Program-made: the position numbers and the translations under genes
Shown: positions 56,353 through 64,000 of the stretch, one piece after another
Numbering within the stretch: position 1 is the first letter of the stretch
Layout: every line of letters begins with the position of its first letter
The notes under the pieces: generated by a model
Database searches by the model: none
The model's input: only the letters and a program-made list of their open reading frames with translations
What the model was told of the DNA's origin: nothing
Assembly (NCBI GenBank): GCA_963205295.1
Contig: CAUJIY010000165.1
Span: 1-64,000, forward strand
Direction: 5' to 3'
DNA length: 64,000 bases
Origin: Pseudomonadota bacterium
GTDB taxonomy: Bacteria; Pseudomonadota; Gammaproteobacteria; Steroidobacterales; GCA-2729495

Positions 56353-57417
56353 ATGACGGGATCTCCTCTCACCATCGAGAGCCTGCGGCGGTTTACTCCG
56401 CTCGACAGTCTCAAGCGCGAGAACATCGCGGCTCTGGCCAAGAAGATCCAGAGTCACCACCTTGATGGCGGCAAGACCCTGTTCAAGGAAGGGGACAGCG
56501 AGCGGCGCACTTTCTACCTGCTCAGCGGCACCCTGCAGCTTACCAACCAGGACGGTGGGCTGAAGACGGTACGGGCCGGCAGCGACGAAGCCCGCAACCC
56601 GATCGCTTCGATGCTGCCACGCCGCTGGACCGCCAAAGCTGTCGATCGGGTGGAGTACGTTTCGATCGACACCGACCTGCTCGATGTCATGCTGACCTGG
56701 GACCAGACCGGCAGCTACGAGGTCCACGATCTCAACACCACACAGACCGCCCCGGCACCCGACGACTGGATGACGACGCTGCTGCAGACCAAGGCGTTCC
56801 ACCGCGTACCGCCGGCGAATATCCAGGCGGTGTTCATGCGCATGCAGAAGGTCAACTGCAGCGCTGGCGAAATGGTCATCAAGCAGGGCGACGAAGGCGA
56901 CTACTTCTACGCCATCACCCGTGGCCGCTGCAGCGTCACGCGCGAGACGCCGCTCAACAAGGAAGGCATCAAGCTTGCCGAACTCGGCGTTGGCGACACC
57001 TTCGGCGAGGAAGCGCTGATCTCCGAGACGCGCCGCAACGCTTCCGTGACGATGCTCACGGACGGCTCCCTCATGCGCCTCGGCAAGGACGATTTCCGCA
57101 CCCTGCTGAACGAGCCGATGCTCGACTGGGTGACCCAGCAGGAAGCGCGCCAGATCGTCGCCCGCGGCGGCAAGTGGCTGGACGTGCGCCTGCCGAGCGA
57201 GTTCGAGAGCAACCACGAGACGGGCGCGATCAACATCCCGCTGTATTTCATCCGCCTGAAGCTCGGCACGCTCGATCCGTCGCTCACCTACGTGGTCTGC
57301 TGCGACACGGGCCGACGCAGTTCCGCAGGCGCTTTCATCCTGAACGAGCGCGGCTTCGACACCCGCGTCCTCAAGGGCGGGCTGAATACCGCCGACAAGC
57401 GCGCCGGCACCTACTGA
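56353..57417 (+). CDS. Tandem cyclic-nucleotide-binding domain protein with C-terminal rhodanese domain
   Basis: Two CNB-like modules (GGKTLFKEGDSERRTFYLLSGTLQL; AGEMVIKQGDEGDYFYAITRGRCSVTRE...GVGDTFGEEALISETRRNASVTMLTDGSLMRL) and rhodanese KWLDVRLPSEFESNHETGAINIPLYFIR...YVVCCDTGRRSSAGAFILNERGFDTRVLKGG. Confidence 0.88.
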   Translation: MTGSPLTIESLRRFTPLDSLKRENIAALAKKIQSHHLDGGKTLFKEGDSERRTFYLLSGTLQLTNQDGGLKTVRAGSDEARNPIASMLPRRWTAKAVDRVEYVSIDTDLLDVMLTWDQTGSYEVHDLNTTQTAPAPDDWMTTLLQTKAFHRVPPANIQAVFMRMQKVNCSAGEMVIKQGDEGDYFYAITRGRCSVTRETPLNKEGIKLAELGVGDTFGEEALISETRRNASVTMLTDGSLMRLGKDDFRTLLNEPMLDWVTQQEARQIVARGGKWLDVRLPSEFESNHETGAINIPLYFIRLKLGTLDPSLTYVVCCDTGRRSSAGAFILNERGFDTRVLKGGLNTADKRAGTY

Positions 57418-57443
57418 GACTGATCCGCCGCGCGACGGTGCGT

Positions 57444-57782
57444 CTACATGGTGTGCGTGGGCTTGTCGCCGCCGAGCGCGCCGGCAAGATAGTTCTCGAT
57501 CTTCTTCTGCGTCGCGCCGCCATCCTGGTCGCTGAACTGCACGCCGATACCGGCGGTGCGTTTGCCCTGCGCACCCTTGGGCGTCATCCAGATGACCTTG
57601 CCGGCCACCGGGATCTTCTCGTCCTCACCCATGAGGTTCAGCAGCATGAATACCTCGTCGCCGAGTTTGTAGCTGCTGTTGGTCGGGATGAACAACCCGC
57701 CATTGCGGATGAACGGCATGTACGCGAGGTACAACGCGCTCTTGTCCTTGATCGTGAGCGTCAGCAGGCCTGGCTTCGACAT
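57444..57782 (-). CDS. pilZ: PilZ domain protein
   Basis: MSKPGLLTLTIKDKSALYLAYMPFIRNGGLFIPTNSSYKLGDEVFMLLNLMGEDEKIPVAGKVIWMTPKGAQGKRTAGIGVQF; next to holB as in many gammaproteobacteria. Confidence 0.95.
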   Translation of the reverse strand: MSKPGLLTLTIKDKSALYLAYMPFIRNGGLFIPTNSSYKLGDEVFMLLNLMGEDEKIPVAGKVIWMTPKGAQGKRTAGIGVQFSDQDGGATQKKIENYLAGALGGDKPTHTM

Positions 57783-58780
57783 CAATGCTTCCCGTCACCC
57801 GTCGGGCTATCGCCGTACCAGCGCTGCAGTACCGCCGCGAGCTGCACCTCGGTGGCCAGACCGCGAACTTCGTGCCGGTGCAGCTCCTCCGCATCCCGCA
57901 GGCGCTGCAGTGGCATGTTTGTTGGTTTCGCGGGGTTTTGCAAGCGTCCGGCGCCACTGCCGCGGCCAGCATCTGCCAGGGCAGCGGTCAGTCCCGCCGC
58001 CGCGTGCAGGTATAGCCAGCGCAGCGCCAGCGTGGCATCGCCCCCGATCCAGCGGCGCGCCACCGCAACTGGTGTCGTGTGCCGGCGGCGCAGCTGCTCG
58101 AGATCCGAGGCGTAGTCGGCCAGCTGGCGTTCGAGTCCCGCACGCGACCAGTCGAGCGCCGCGAGCGGTGCGCCTCCCGCGAAGTCGAGCACGGCGCCCC
58201 AGTCCCCTGCCCCGCCCGCGGCTGCCAGCCAGGCGAGCGCTAGCGCCCGCTCCGGTAACGGCACCCGTAGCCGCTGGCAGCGGCTGAGTATGGTCGGCGG
58301 CAGCCGCGCGGGCAGTGCAGTCACCAGCACGATGCTGCCGGCGGCCGGTGGTTCCTCGAGCGTTTTCAGCAGCGCATTGGCAGCCGCCGGCGTCATCGCC
58401 TCGGCAGGCCACAACAGGGCCACGCGCCGGCCGCCCTGATGACTCGTGAGCTGCAGGAAGGCAATCAGCTCGCGGACCGACTCGACGTGGATCGCCGCTT
58501 TGTCCGGTGGCGGCCGCACCTGCATCAGGTCCGGGTGCCCGAGGCCAGGTTCTCCTGACTCGTCGTCGCCACCGGCATCGCTCGCGAACCGTACCAGCGC
58601 CTCCTCCGGCAGCCGGAGCAGGCGTGCCGCCAGCCAGAGCGCCAGGCGGCGGCGTCCCGTGCCCGGTACGCCGTGAATCAGCAGTGCCTGCGGCAGATGT
58701 CCACGCCCCAGCAAGTCATCGAGGTGCTGGCGTGGCCCCTGCAGCCACGACGGCCAGGCGTCCGTGCCGCTGCGGCTCAC
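57782..58780 (-). CDS. holB: DNA polymerase III delta' subunit
   Basis: LPQALLIHGVPGTGRRRLALWLAARLL; ALLWPAEAMTPAAANALLKTLEEPPAAGSIVLVT; LPPTILSRCQRL. Probable GTG start at 58780. Confidence 0.9.
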   Translation of the reverse strand: MSRSGTDAWPSWLQGPRQHLDDLLGRGHLPQALLIHGVPGTGRRRLALWLAARLLRLPEEALVRFASDAGGDDESGEPGLGHPDLMQVRPPPDKAAIHVESVRELIAFLQLTSHQGGRRVALLWPAEAMTPAAANALLKTLEEPPAAGSIVLVTALPARLPPTILSRCQRLRVPLPERALALAWLAAAGGAGDWGAVLDFAGGAPLAALDWSRAGLERQLADYASDLEQLRRRHTTPVAVARRWIGGDATLALRWLYLHAAAGLTAALADAGRGSGAGRLQNPAKPTNMPLQRLRDAEELHRHEVRGLATEVQLAAVLQRWYGDSPTGDGKH

Positions 58781-58787
58781 GGACCCG

Positions 58788-59447
58788 CTAGCCCTCGCCA
58801 CAATGACGCTCGAGGAATTGTGCGACGGCGAGGCGCAGGGACTCCCGTACCCGGTCGAGGTCGAGCACAGCGTCGATGATGCAGACGCGTTGCGGCTCAA
58901 CCCGCGCACGGGCGAGATATCCCGCGCGCACGCGGGTGAAGAAGGCGACATCCTCCTGCTCGAAGCGATCGCCGGCGCCGCGTCCGGCGCGCCGCGCACG
59001 GGTCGCTTCCCAGTCCGCATCGAGGAGCAGGGTCAGGTGCGGGCGCAGGTTTCCCTGCACGGCGTTTTCCAGCTGCGCGATGAGTGCCTCCGGCAGACCA
59101 CGCCCGGCGCCCTGGTAAGCGTAGGTGGCATCGGTAAAGCGGTCACAGACCACCCAGCTGCCAGCGGCCAGGGCCGGCTCGACGAGATCGCGCAGGTGCG
59201 CAGCGCGGGCCGCAAACATCAGCAGCAGTTCCGCGACCGGCGGCAGTGGCGGTTCACCGGGCGCGAGCAGCAGTTCGCGGATACGCTCCGCCGCCGGCAC
59301 GCCCCCGGGCTCGCGCGTCACCACCACGGAGAGACCTGCCGTGCGCAGCAGACCAGCCACGAACTGCAGATTCGCCGATTTGCCGACACCCTCGATGCCC
59401 TCGAGGGTGATGAAGCAGCCACGTCGCGGATTTGCCGCCGGCGTCAT
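58788..59447 (-). CDS. tmk: Thymidylate kinase
   Basis: RGCFITLEGIEGVGKSANLQFVAGLLRTAG; VVCDRFTDATYAYQGAGRGL. Confidence 0.96.
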   Translation of the reverse strand: MTPAANPRRGCFITLEGIEGVGKSANLQFVAGLLRTAGLSVVVTREPGGVPAAERIRELLLAPGEPPLPPVAELLLMFAARAAHLRDLVEPALAAGSWVVCDRFTDATYAYQGAGRGLPEALIAQLENAVQGNLRPHLTLLLDADWEATRARRAGRGAGDRFEQEDVAFFTRVRAGYLARARVEPQRVCIIDAVLDLDRVRESLRLAVAQFLERHCGEG

Positions 59448-60454
59448 TCGCTGACCTTCGCTGCCGCCAGAAAGCGCTTCACCGCCGCGTTGTGCTCCCG
59501 CAGGGTCGCCGAAAACACGTGGCTGCCATCATCCTCGCCGCTGGCGACGAAATACAGGGTGTCTGCATCGTCCGGGTGCAGCACGGCGAGGATCGAACTC
59601 TCCCCGGGAAGCGAGATCGGCGTCGGCGGCAGGCCCGTGCGGCTGTAGGTGTTGTAGGGACCGTCCTGGGTGAGTTGACGACGGGTGAGATTGCCGTCGA
59701 ACGCAGGACCGAGGCCATAGATCACCGTCGGATCCGCCTGCAGGCGCATGCCAGCCCGCAGGCGGCGGACGAAGACCCCCGCGATGCGGGTGCGCTCACG
59801 GTCGAGACCCGTTTCCTTTTCGACGATGGAGGCGAGGATCAGAGCCTCGTAGGGCGAGCGCAGCGGCAGGCCAGCGCTGCGCCCGCTCCACGCACGCTCG
59901 AGCACGGTCTTCATGCGTTCGTTCGCCATGCGCAGCAGCGCCTCGTCCGTGGTGCCCCGCGGGAACCGGTAGGTATCGGGAAAGAACCACCCTTCCGGGT
60001 GCTCCGCGCCACCGGCGGCAGCTTCCATGACCTCGCCGGCAGCCGCCAGCGGTGCCGAGCGGATCGCCGGATGACGGCGAATGGCCTGCATCAGGTCGTC
60101 CGTGGTCCAGCCTTCCACGATGGTCAGGGAATGCAGCCGCACCTTGCCTTCCACGAGCTGGTACAGCAGCCCGGTCGGTGTCGTCCCCGGCACGACCTGG
60201 TACTCACCGGCCTTGATCGCCCCGGCCATGCCGGAAATCCGGCCATAGGTCAGGACGATGCGGGGGTGTGCCAGGATGCCTTCCTCGCCCAGACGCGTCG
60301 TCACCGAGCGCAGCGACGCGCCGGCGGGCACCTCGAGGACGTAGCCCGCTTCGGGCAGGTGCAGTGGTTCACGCAGGGCCGTTCGCCCCAGCCAGCCGGC
60401 ACCGGCGGCGAGACCGAGGCCGACGGCGCCCAGAAGCAGCAGGCCCCGCCTCAC
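59444..60454 (-). CDS. mltG: Endolytic transglycosylase MltG
   Basis: N-terminal TM; EGWTTDDLMQAI, EGWFFPDTYRFPRGTTDEALL, ALILASIVEKETGL, GPYNTYSRTGLPPTPISLPG. Confidence 0.95.
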   Translation of the reverse strand: MRRGLLLLGAVGLGLAAGAGWLGRTALREPLHLPEAGYVLEVPAGASLRSVTTRLGEEGILAHPRIVLTYGRISGMAGAIKAGEYQVVPGTTPTGLLYQLVEGKVRLHSLTIVEGWTTDDLMQAIRRHPAIRSAPLAAAGEVMEAAAGGAEHPEGWFFPDTYRFPRGTTDEALLRMANERMKTVLERAWSGRSAGLPLRSPYEALILASIVEKETGLDRERTRIAGVFVRRLRAGMRLQADPTVIYGLGPAFDGNLTRRQLTQDGPYNTYSRTGLPPTPISLPGESSILAVLHPDDADTLYFVASGEDDGSHVFSATLREHNAAVKRFLAAAKVSE

Positions 60455-61278
60455 GAGGCCGGCTCCACGACACCGCCTGCCGCAAGCGCCGCAATGAGAC
60501 GCTGCGTCAGCGGTCCGACAGCGAGTTCGCGCCCGTCCATGAACTGTACCGCACGGATGCCGACAAGACTGCTGGTCAGAAATATCTCCTCGGCCTGCAC
60601 GAGATCCTGCGGGCTGCCACGCCCGACCTGCACCGGTATGTCGTGGTGCGCAGCGATTTCCAGGACCAGCCCGCGCATGACACCGGCAACACCGGCAGCA
60701 TCGACGGCGGGCGTGAACAGCACGCGGTCGCGGACCAGGAACAGGTTCGCGCGTGTGCCACCCACCAGCCTGCCATCGTGTCCCAGCATGATGCCCTCCC
60801 CGGCGCCGCGCCGCGCGACCTCGGCCTGAGCCAGCACATTATCGAGCCGGTTCAGCGTCTTGATACCACCTAGCGCCCGGTTTTCGCTGGCAGGAACCGA
60901 CGAGGTCAGCGCCCTGGCGCCACGCCCGACCGCGTGTGTCCCGATCGCGGTGCTGAAACCAACCGCCAGGCGCGGTGCGGCCGACGGTGGCGGTGCGTAA
61001 CCGCGTGGCCCCGAGCCGCGCGTGACGATGATCTTCACCGTACCGCAGGCGACGCCGCGGCCCAGCCCGGTGATCTGCGCCGCCAACACCCGCGGCTCGG
61101 GCGGGGGCAGCGCCAGGCGACGGCAGCCGTCGGCAAGCCTGGCGAGATGGCGTTCGAACAGGCGTGGCGCCCCATCGCGCCAGGCGATGGTCTCGAACAG
61201 GCCGTCGCCGTAGGCGAGTCCACGATCATCAAGATCGATCGCGCCCGCTTCCTCGCCATCGAGCAGCCAGCGCGTCAC
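60451..61278 (-). CDS. pabC: Aminodeoxychorismate lyase
   Basis: DRGLAYGDGLFETIAWRDGAPRLFERHLARL; GIKTLNRLDNVLAQAEVARRGAGEGIMLG. Probable GTG start at 61278. Confidence 0.92.
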   Translation of the reverse strand: MTRWLLDGEEAGAIDLDDRGLAYGDGLFETIAWRDGAPRLFERHLARLADGCRRLALPPPEPRVLAAQITGLGRGVACGTVKIIVTRGSGPRGYAPPPSAAPRLAVGFSTAIGTHAVGRGARALTSSVPASENRALGGIKTLNRLDNVLAQAEVARRGAGEGIMLGHDGRLVGGTRANLFLVRDRVLFTPAVDAAGVAGVMRGLVLEIAAHHDIPVQVGRGSPQDLVQAEEIFLTSSLVGIRAVQFMDGRELAVGPLTQRLIAALAAGGVVEPAS

Positions 61279-61279
61279 T

Positions 61280-62698
61280 TCAGCTCTCTCCCGATTGCAG
61301 CGCAAGCAGCATGCCGCGGGCCTTGGCGCGCGTCTCATCGAGTTCCCGCGCCGGAATCGAATCGGCGACGATGCCGCTGCCGGCGCAGGCCCGCCAGGAA
61401 CTTCCCTGCAGCGCGATGGTGCGGATGAGGATGTTGAAATCGCAGCTCCCATCACGATTCACGTAACCCATAGAACCCGTGTACGGACCTCGCGGCCGAC
61501 CCTCCAGCTCGCGGATGATTTCCAGGGAACGGACCTTCGGGCAGCCGGTGATGGTGCCACCCGGGAAGACCGCCCGCAGCACTGCGCCCGGGCCGGTTCC
61601 GGGGAGCAACACGCCGCCGATGCCGGACACGATGTGATGCACGTGCGCGTAGCTTTCAATCGTCATGAAATCCTCGACCTGGACGCTGCCGGCCCGGCAG
61701 ATGCGGCCGAGATCGTTGCGCTCGAGATCGATCAGCATCACGTGCTCGGCCCGTTCCTTGTCACTGGCAGCCAGCTCGACGCGATGTGCGACGTCGACGG
61801 CACCGGTCCCGCGTGGGCGCGTGCCGGCAATCGGCCGGGTCCTGACCCGCGTGCCGCGCACCTCCACCAGGCGTTCCGGCGAGGATGACAGGATCCAGGC
61901 GTCGCCGAAGCGCGCGAGCCCGGCAAAGGGCGACGGATTCGTGCGCCGCAACCGCGAGTAGACCTGCCAGGCCGGGCAATCGGCGGCCAGCACACCGCGC
62001 CACTGCCGGCTGAGATTCACCTGGTAGACGTCGCCGCGGGCAATGTACTCCGCGGCGCGCCCGACTGCCTGCAGGAACGGTGCTGGATCATCCTCGATGC
62101 AGCTCCCGGCAGGTGCCGGCAGCTCGTCACCGGCCACTGGCGCGAGGTCGGCAACGCGGGCGGCATCCGCGACGATCTCCGCGAGCAGCGACTCGTGGCC
62201 CGCTTCGGCGACGGCTGTCGTCGCCCCGGTGAGGTGGTCGTGAATGACGGCGGCCGGGATCCGTACCGCCTGCGCCACCGGGAGCATCGGCTCCGTTGGC
62301 AACGCCACGCCCGGCTCCACCTGCTGTGCCAGTTCGTAGCCCAGCACGACGAACCAGCCGCCCGTGAACGGCAGGTCACCGCCTGGTCCGGCACTGCGTT
62401 CGGCGAGCCACCAGTGGTCGAAGGCAGCGAGAAAGTCGCTGCCGGCTGCGGCGGGCGCTCCCTGCAGGCGCAGTGCGGCGTTGAGGCTCAGTACCGCTCC
62501 GGGAAACGCAAACAGGATGTCGAAGCGACCCAGGGCCGCGGCGCCACCAAGGCTCTGCAGCAGGAACGGATAGCGTGCCGGCGCCAGGGCGTGCAGCCCG
62601 ATGAGGTCGATCGACCCGGGAAGCCGCACGGTGCTGGCGGGCGCGCCGGCCACGGTCGACGGCCTCGGGATTGCGCCGCCTGCCTGGGATGGGGTCAC
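61280..62698 (-). CDS. pabB: Aminodeoxychorismate synthase component I
   Basis: GDVYQVNLSRQWRG, NPSPFAGLARFGDAWILSSSPERLVEVRG, IAGTRPRGTG, MLIDLERNDLGRIC, GGTITGCPKVRSLEIIRELEGRPRGPYTGSMGYV. Confidence 0.95.
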   Translation of the reverse strand: MTPSQAGGAIPRPSTVAGAPASTVRLPGSIDLIGLHALAPARYPFLLQSLGGAAALGRFDILFAFPGAVLSLNAALRLQGAPAAAGSDFLAAFDHWWLAERSAGPGGDLPFTGGWFVVLGYELAQQVEPGVALPTEPMLPVAQAVRIPAAVIHDHLTGATTAVAEAGHESLLAEIVADAARVADLAPVAGDELPAPAGSCIEDDPAPFLQAVGRAAEYIARGDVYQVNLSRQWRGVLAADCPAWQVYSRLRRTNPSPFAGLARFGDAWILSSSPERLVEVRGTRVRTRPIAGTRPRGTGAVDVAHRVELAASDKERAEHVMLIDLERNDLGRICRAGSVQVEDFMTIESYAHVHHIVSGIGGVLLPGTGPGAVLRAVFPGGTITGCPKVRSLEIIRELEGRPRGPYTGSMGYVNRDGSCDFNILIRTIALQGSSWRACAGSGIVADSIPARELDETRAKARGMLLALQSGES

Positions 62699-62744
62699 GT
62701 GCCAGCGCCTGCCTTCCGCCCGTGCCGGCCCGCCGCGCAGCGGC

Positions 62745-63986
62745 TCAGATGCGCCGGAAGATCACGCTGCCGTTCGTGCCGCCGAAACCGAAGGAATTGG
62801 AGATGGCAGCGTCGATCGGCATCCGCCGGGCGACGTTGGGGGCATAGTCGAGATCGCACTCGGGATCGGGGTTGTCGAGATTGACCGTGGGTGGCACCAC
62901 CTGGTCGCGGATGGCGAGTACCGAGAACACCGCCTCGACCGCACCGGCAGCGCCGAGCAGGTGTCCGGTGGTCGACTTGGTCGAACTCACCACGAGCTTC
63001 CGTGCGTGATCACCGAAGGCGCGCTTGATGGCCAGCGTCTCGGCCACGTCGCCGAGCGGTGTGGAGGTCCCATGCGCGTTGACGTACTGCACCGCGGACG
63101 GATCGAGTTGTGCATCCCGCAGGGCAGCGGCCATGCAGGCGCGTGCCCCCTCGCCGTCGTCGGATGGTGCCGTGATGTGGTGGGCATCGCCACTCATGCC
63201 GAAGCCGACCAGTTCGGCCAGAATCGGCGCCCCGCGGCGTCGCGCGCAATCGTATTCCTCGAGCACCAGCGCCGCGCCACCGTTGCTGAGCACGAAACCG
63301 TCGCGGTCGCGGTCCCAGGGCCGGCTGGCGCGCTGCGGGTCATCGTTGCGCTGGGAGAGCGCCCGTGCTGCGCAGAAGCCGCCGAGTCCGAGCGTGGTGG
63401 TGGCGTGCTCGGCCCCGCCGGCCACGATGGCGTCGGCGTCACCGGCGGCGATGAGCCGCCCGGCGATGCCGATACAGTGGGTCGAGGTCGTGCAGGCCGT
63501 CACCAGGGCGAGATTCGGCCCGCGAAAACCGAATTCGATGGAGACATGGCCCGAGATCATGTTGATGATGCTGGCCGGCACGAAAAACGGCGAAATGCGC
63601 CGCGGCGAGCCGGATTCGGCATACTTGCGGTAATTGGCCTCGATCGTGCCAATGCCGCCGATGCCCGAGCCCATGGCGATGCCGACGCGGTCCGGGGCAT
63701 AGCCGGCCGCATCGAGGCCGGCGTCGCGGATCGCCTGGCGCGCGGCCACGATCCCGTAATGGATGAAGGTATCCATCTTCCGGGCTTCCTTGGCCGGAAT
63801 ATGGTCCTCGACGTTGAAATCCCGAATGCAGCCGCCGAAACGGGTGGAATAATCGCTGACGTCGAACTCGGTGATCGGCCCGATGCCGCTCACGCCCTCG
63901 ACGACATTGCGCCAGGCGGTCGGGATGTCGTTACCGACCGGTGCGAGAATCCCCATGCCGGTGACGACCACCCGACGCTTCGACAT
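62745..63986 (-). CDS. fabF: Beta-ketoacyl-ACP synthase II
   Basis: MSKRRVVVTGMGILAPVGNDIPTAWRNVVEGVSGIGPITEFD; active-site NLALVTACTTSTHCIG; VNAHGTSTPLGD; STKSTTGHLLGAAGAVEA. Confidence 0.97.
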   Translation of the reverse strand: MSKRRVVVTGMGILAPVGNDIPTAWRNVVEGVSGIGPITEFDVSDYSTRFGGCIRDFNVEDHIPAKEARKMDTFIHYGIVAARQAIRDAGLDAAGYAPDRVGIAMGSGIGGIGTIEANYRKYAESGSPRRISPFFVPASIINMISGHVSIEFGFRGPNLALVTACTTSTHCIGIAGRLIAAGDADAIVAGGAEHATTTLGLGGFCAARALSQRNDDPQRASRPWDRDRDGFVLSNGGAALVLEEYDCARRRGAPILAELVGFGMSGDAHHITAPSDDGEGARACMAAALRDAQLDPSAVQYVNAHGTSTPLGDVAETLAIKRAFGDHARKLVVSSTKSTTGHLLGAAGAVEAVFSVLAIRDQVVPPTVNLDNPDPECDLDYAPNVARRMPIDAAISNSFGFGGTNGSVIFRRI

Positions 63987-64000
63987 CTGGCTGTACTCTG

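Overview
The window is a GC-rich chromosomal segment that reads as gammaproteobacterial, judging from gene order such as uvrC-pgsA-tRNA-Gly/Cys/Leu, ccmABCDEFGHI and fabF-pabB-pabC-mltG-tmk-holB-pilZ. It is mostly densely packed housekeeping genes. These include a UbiD-family decarboxylase, a two-gene NAD-type formate dehydrogenase coupled to a class II ribonucleotide reductase, thrA-thrC, acnA, mnmA, purB, fumC, mazG, a slipin/NfeD pair, a class II DAHP synthase, a type 5 UDG, uvrC, pgsA, the cytochrome c maturation operon, an NAD malic enzyme and a FadJ-like protein. Three tRNAs are present. I saw no rRNA, no CRISPR array and no obvious transposon or prophage. The strongest candidate for something new is a fusion of an archaeal-type CTP-dependent riboflavin kinase (DUF120) domain to a HAD phosphatase (10434-11489). 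It would be a non-homologous analogue of the plant riboflavin kinase/FMN hydrolase fusion. Other candidates are: a ThsB-like TIR gene divergent from an EEP nuclease; a degenerate ExeA-like AAA domain fused to an FHA domain, next to a six-repeat surface protein with a GGS...RRRR tail inserted directly against tRNA-Leu; a tandem cyclic-nucleotide-binding/rhodanese protein; a lone HNH endonuclease with a possible modified-base reader domain; and an ACAGAA operator-like array upstream of a DUF6502 gene. All calls come from reading the sequence and supplied translations. No database search was run.
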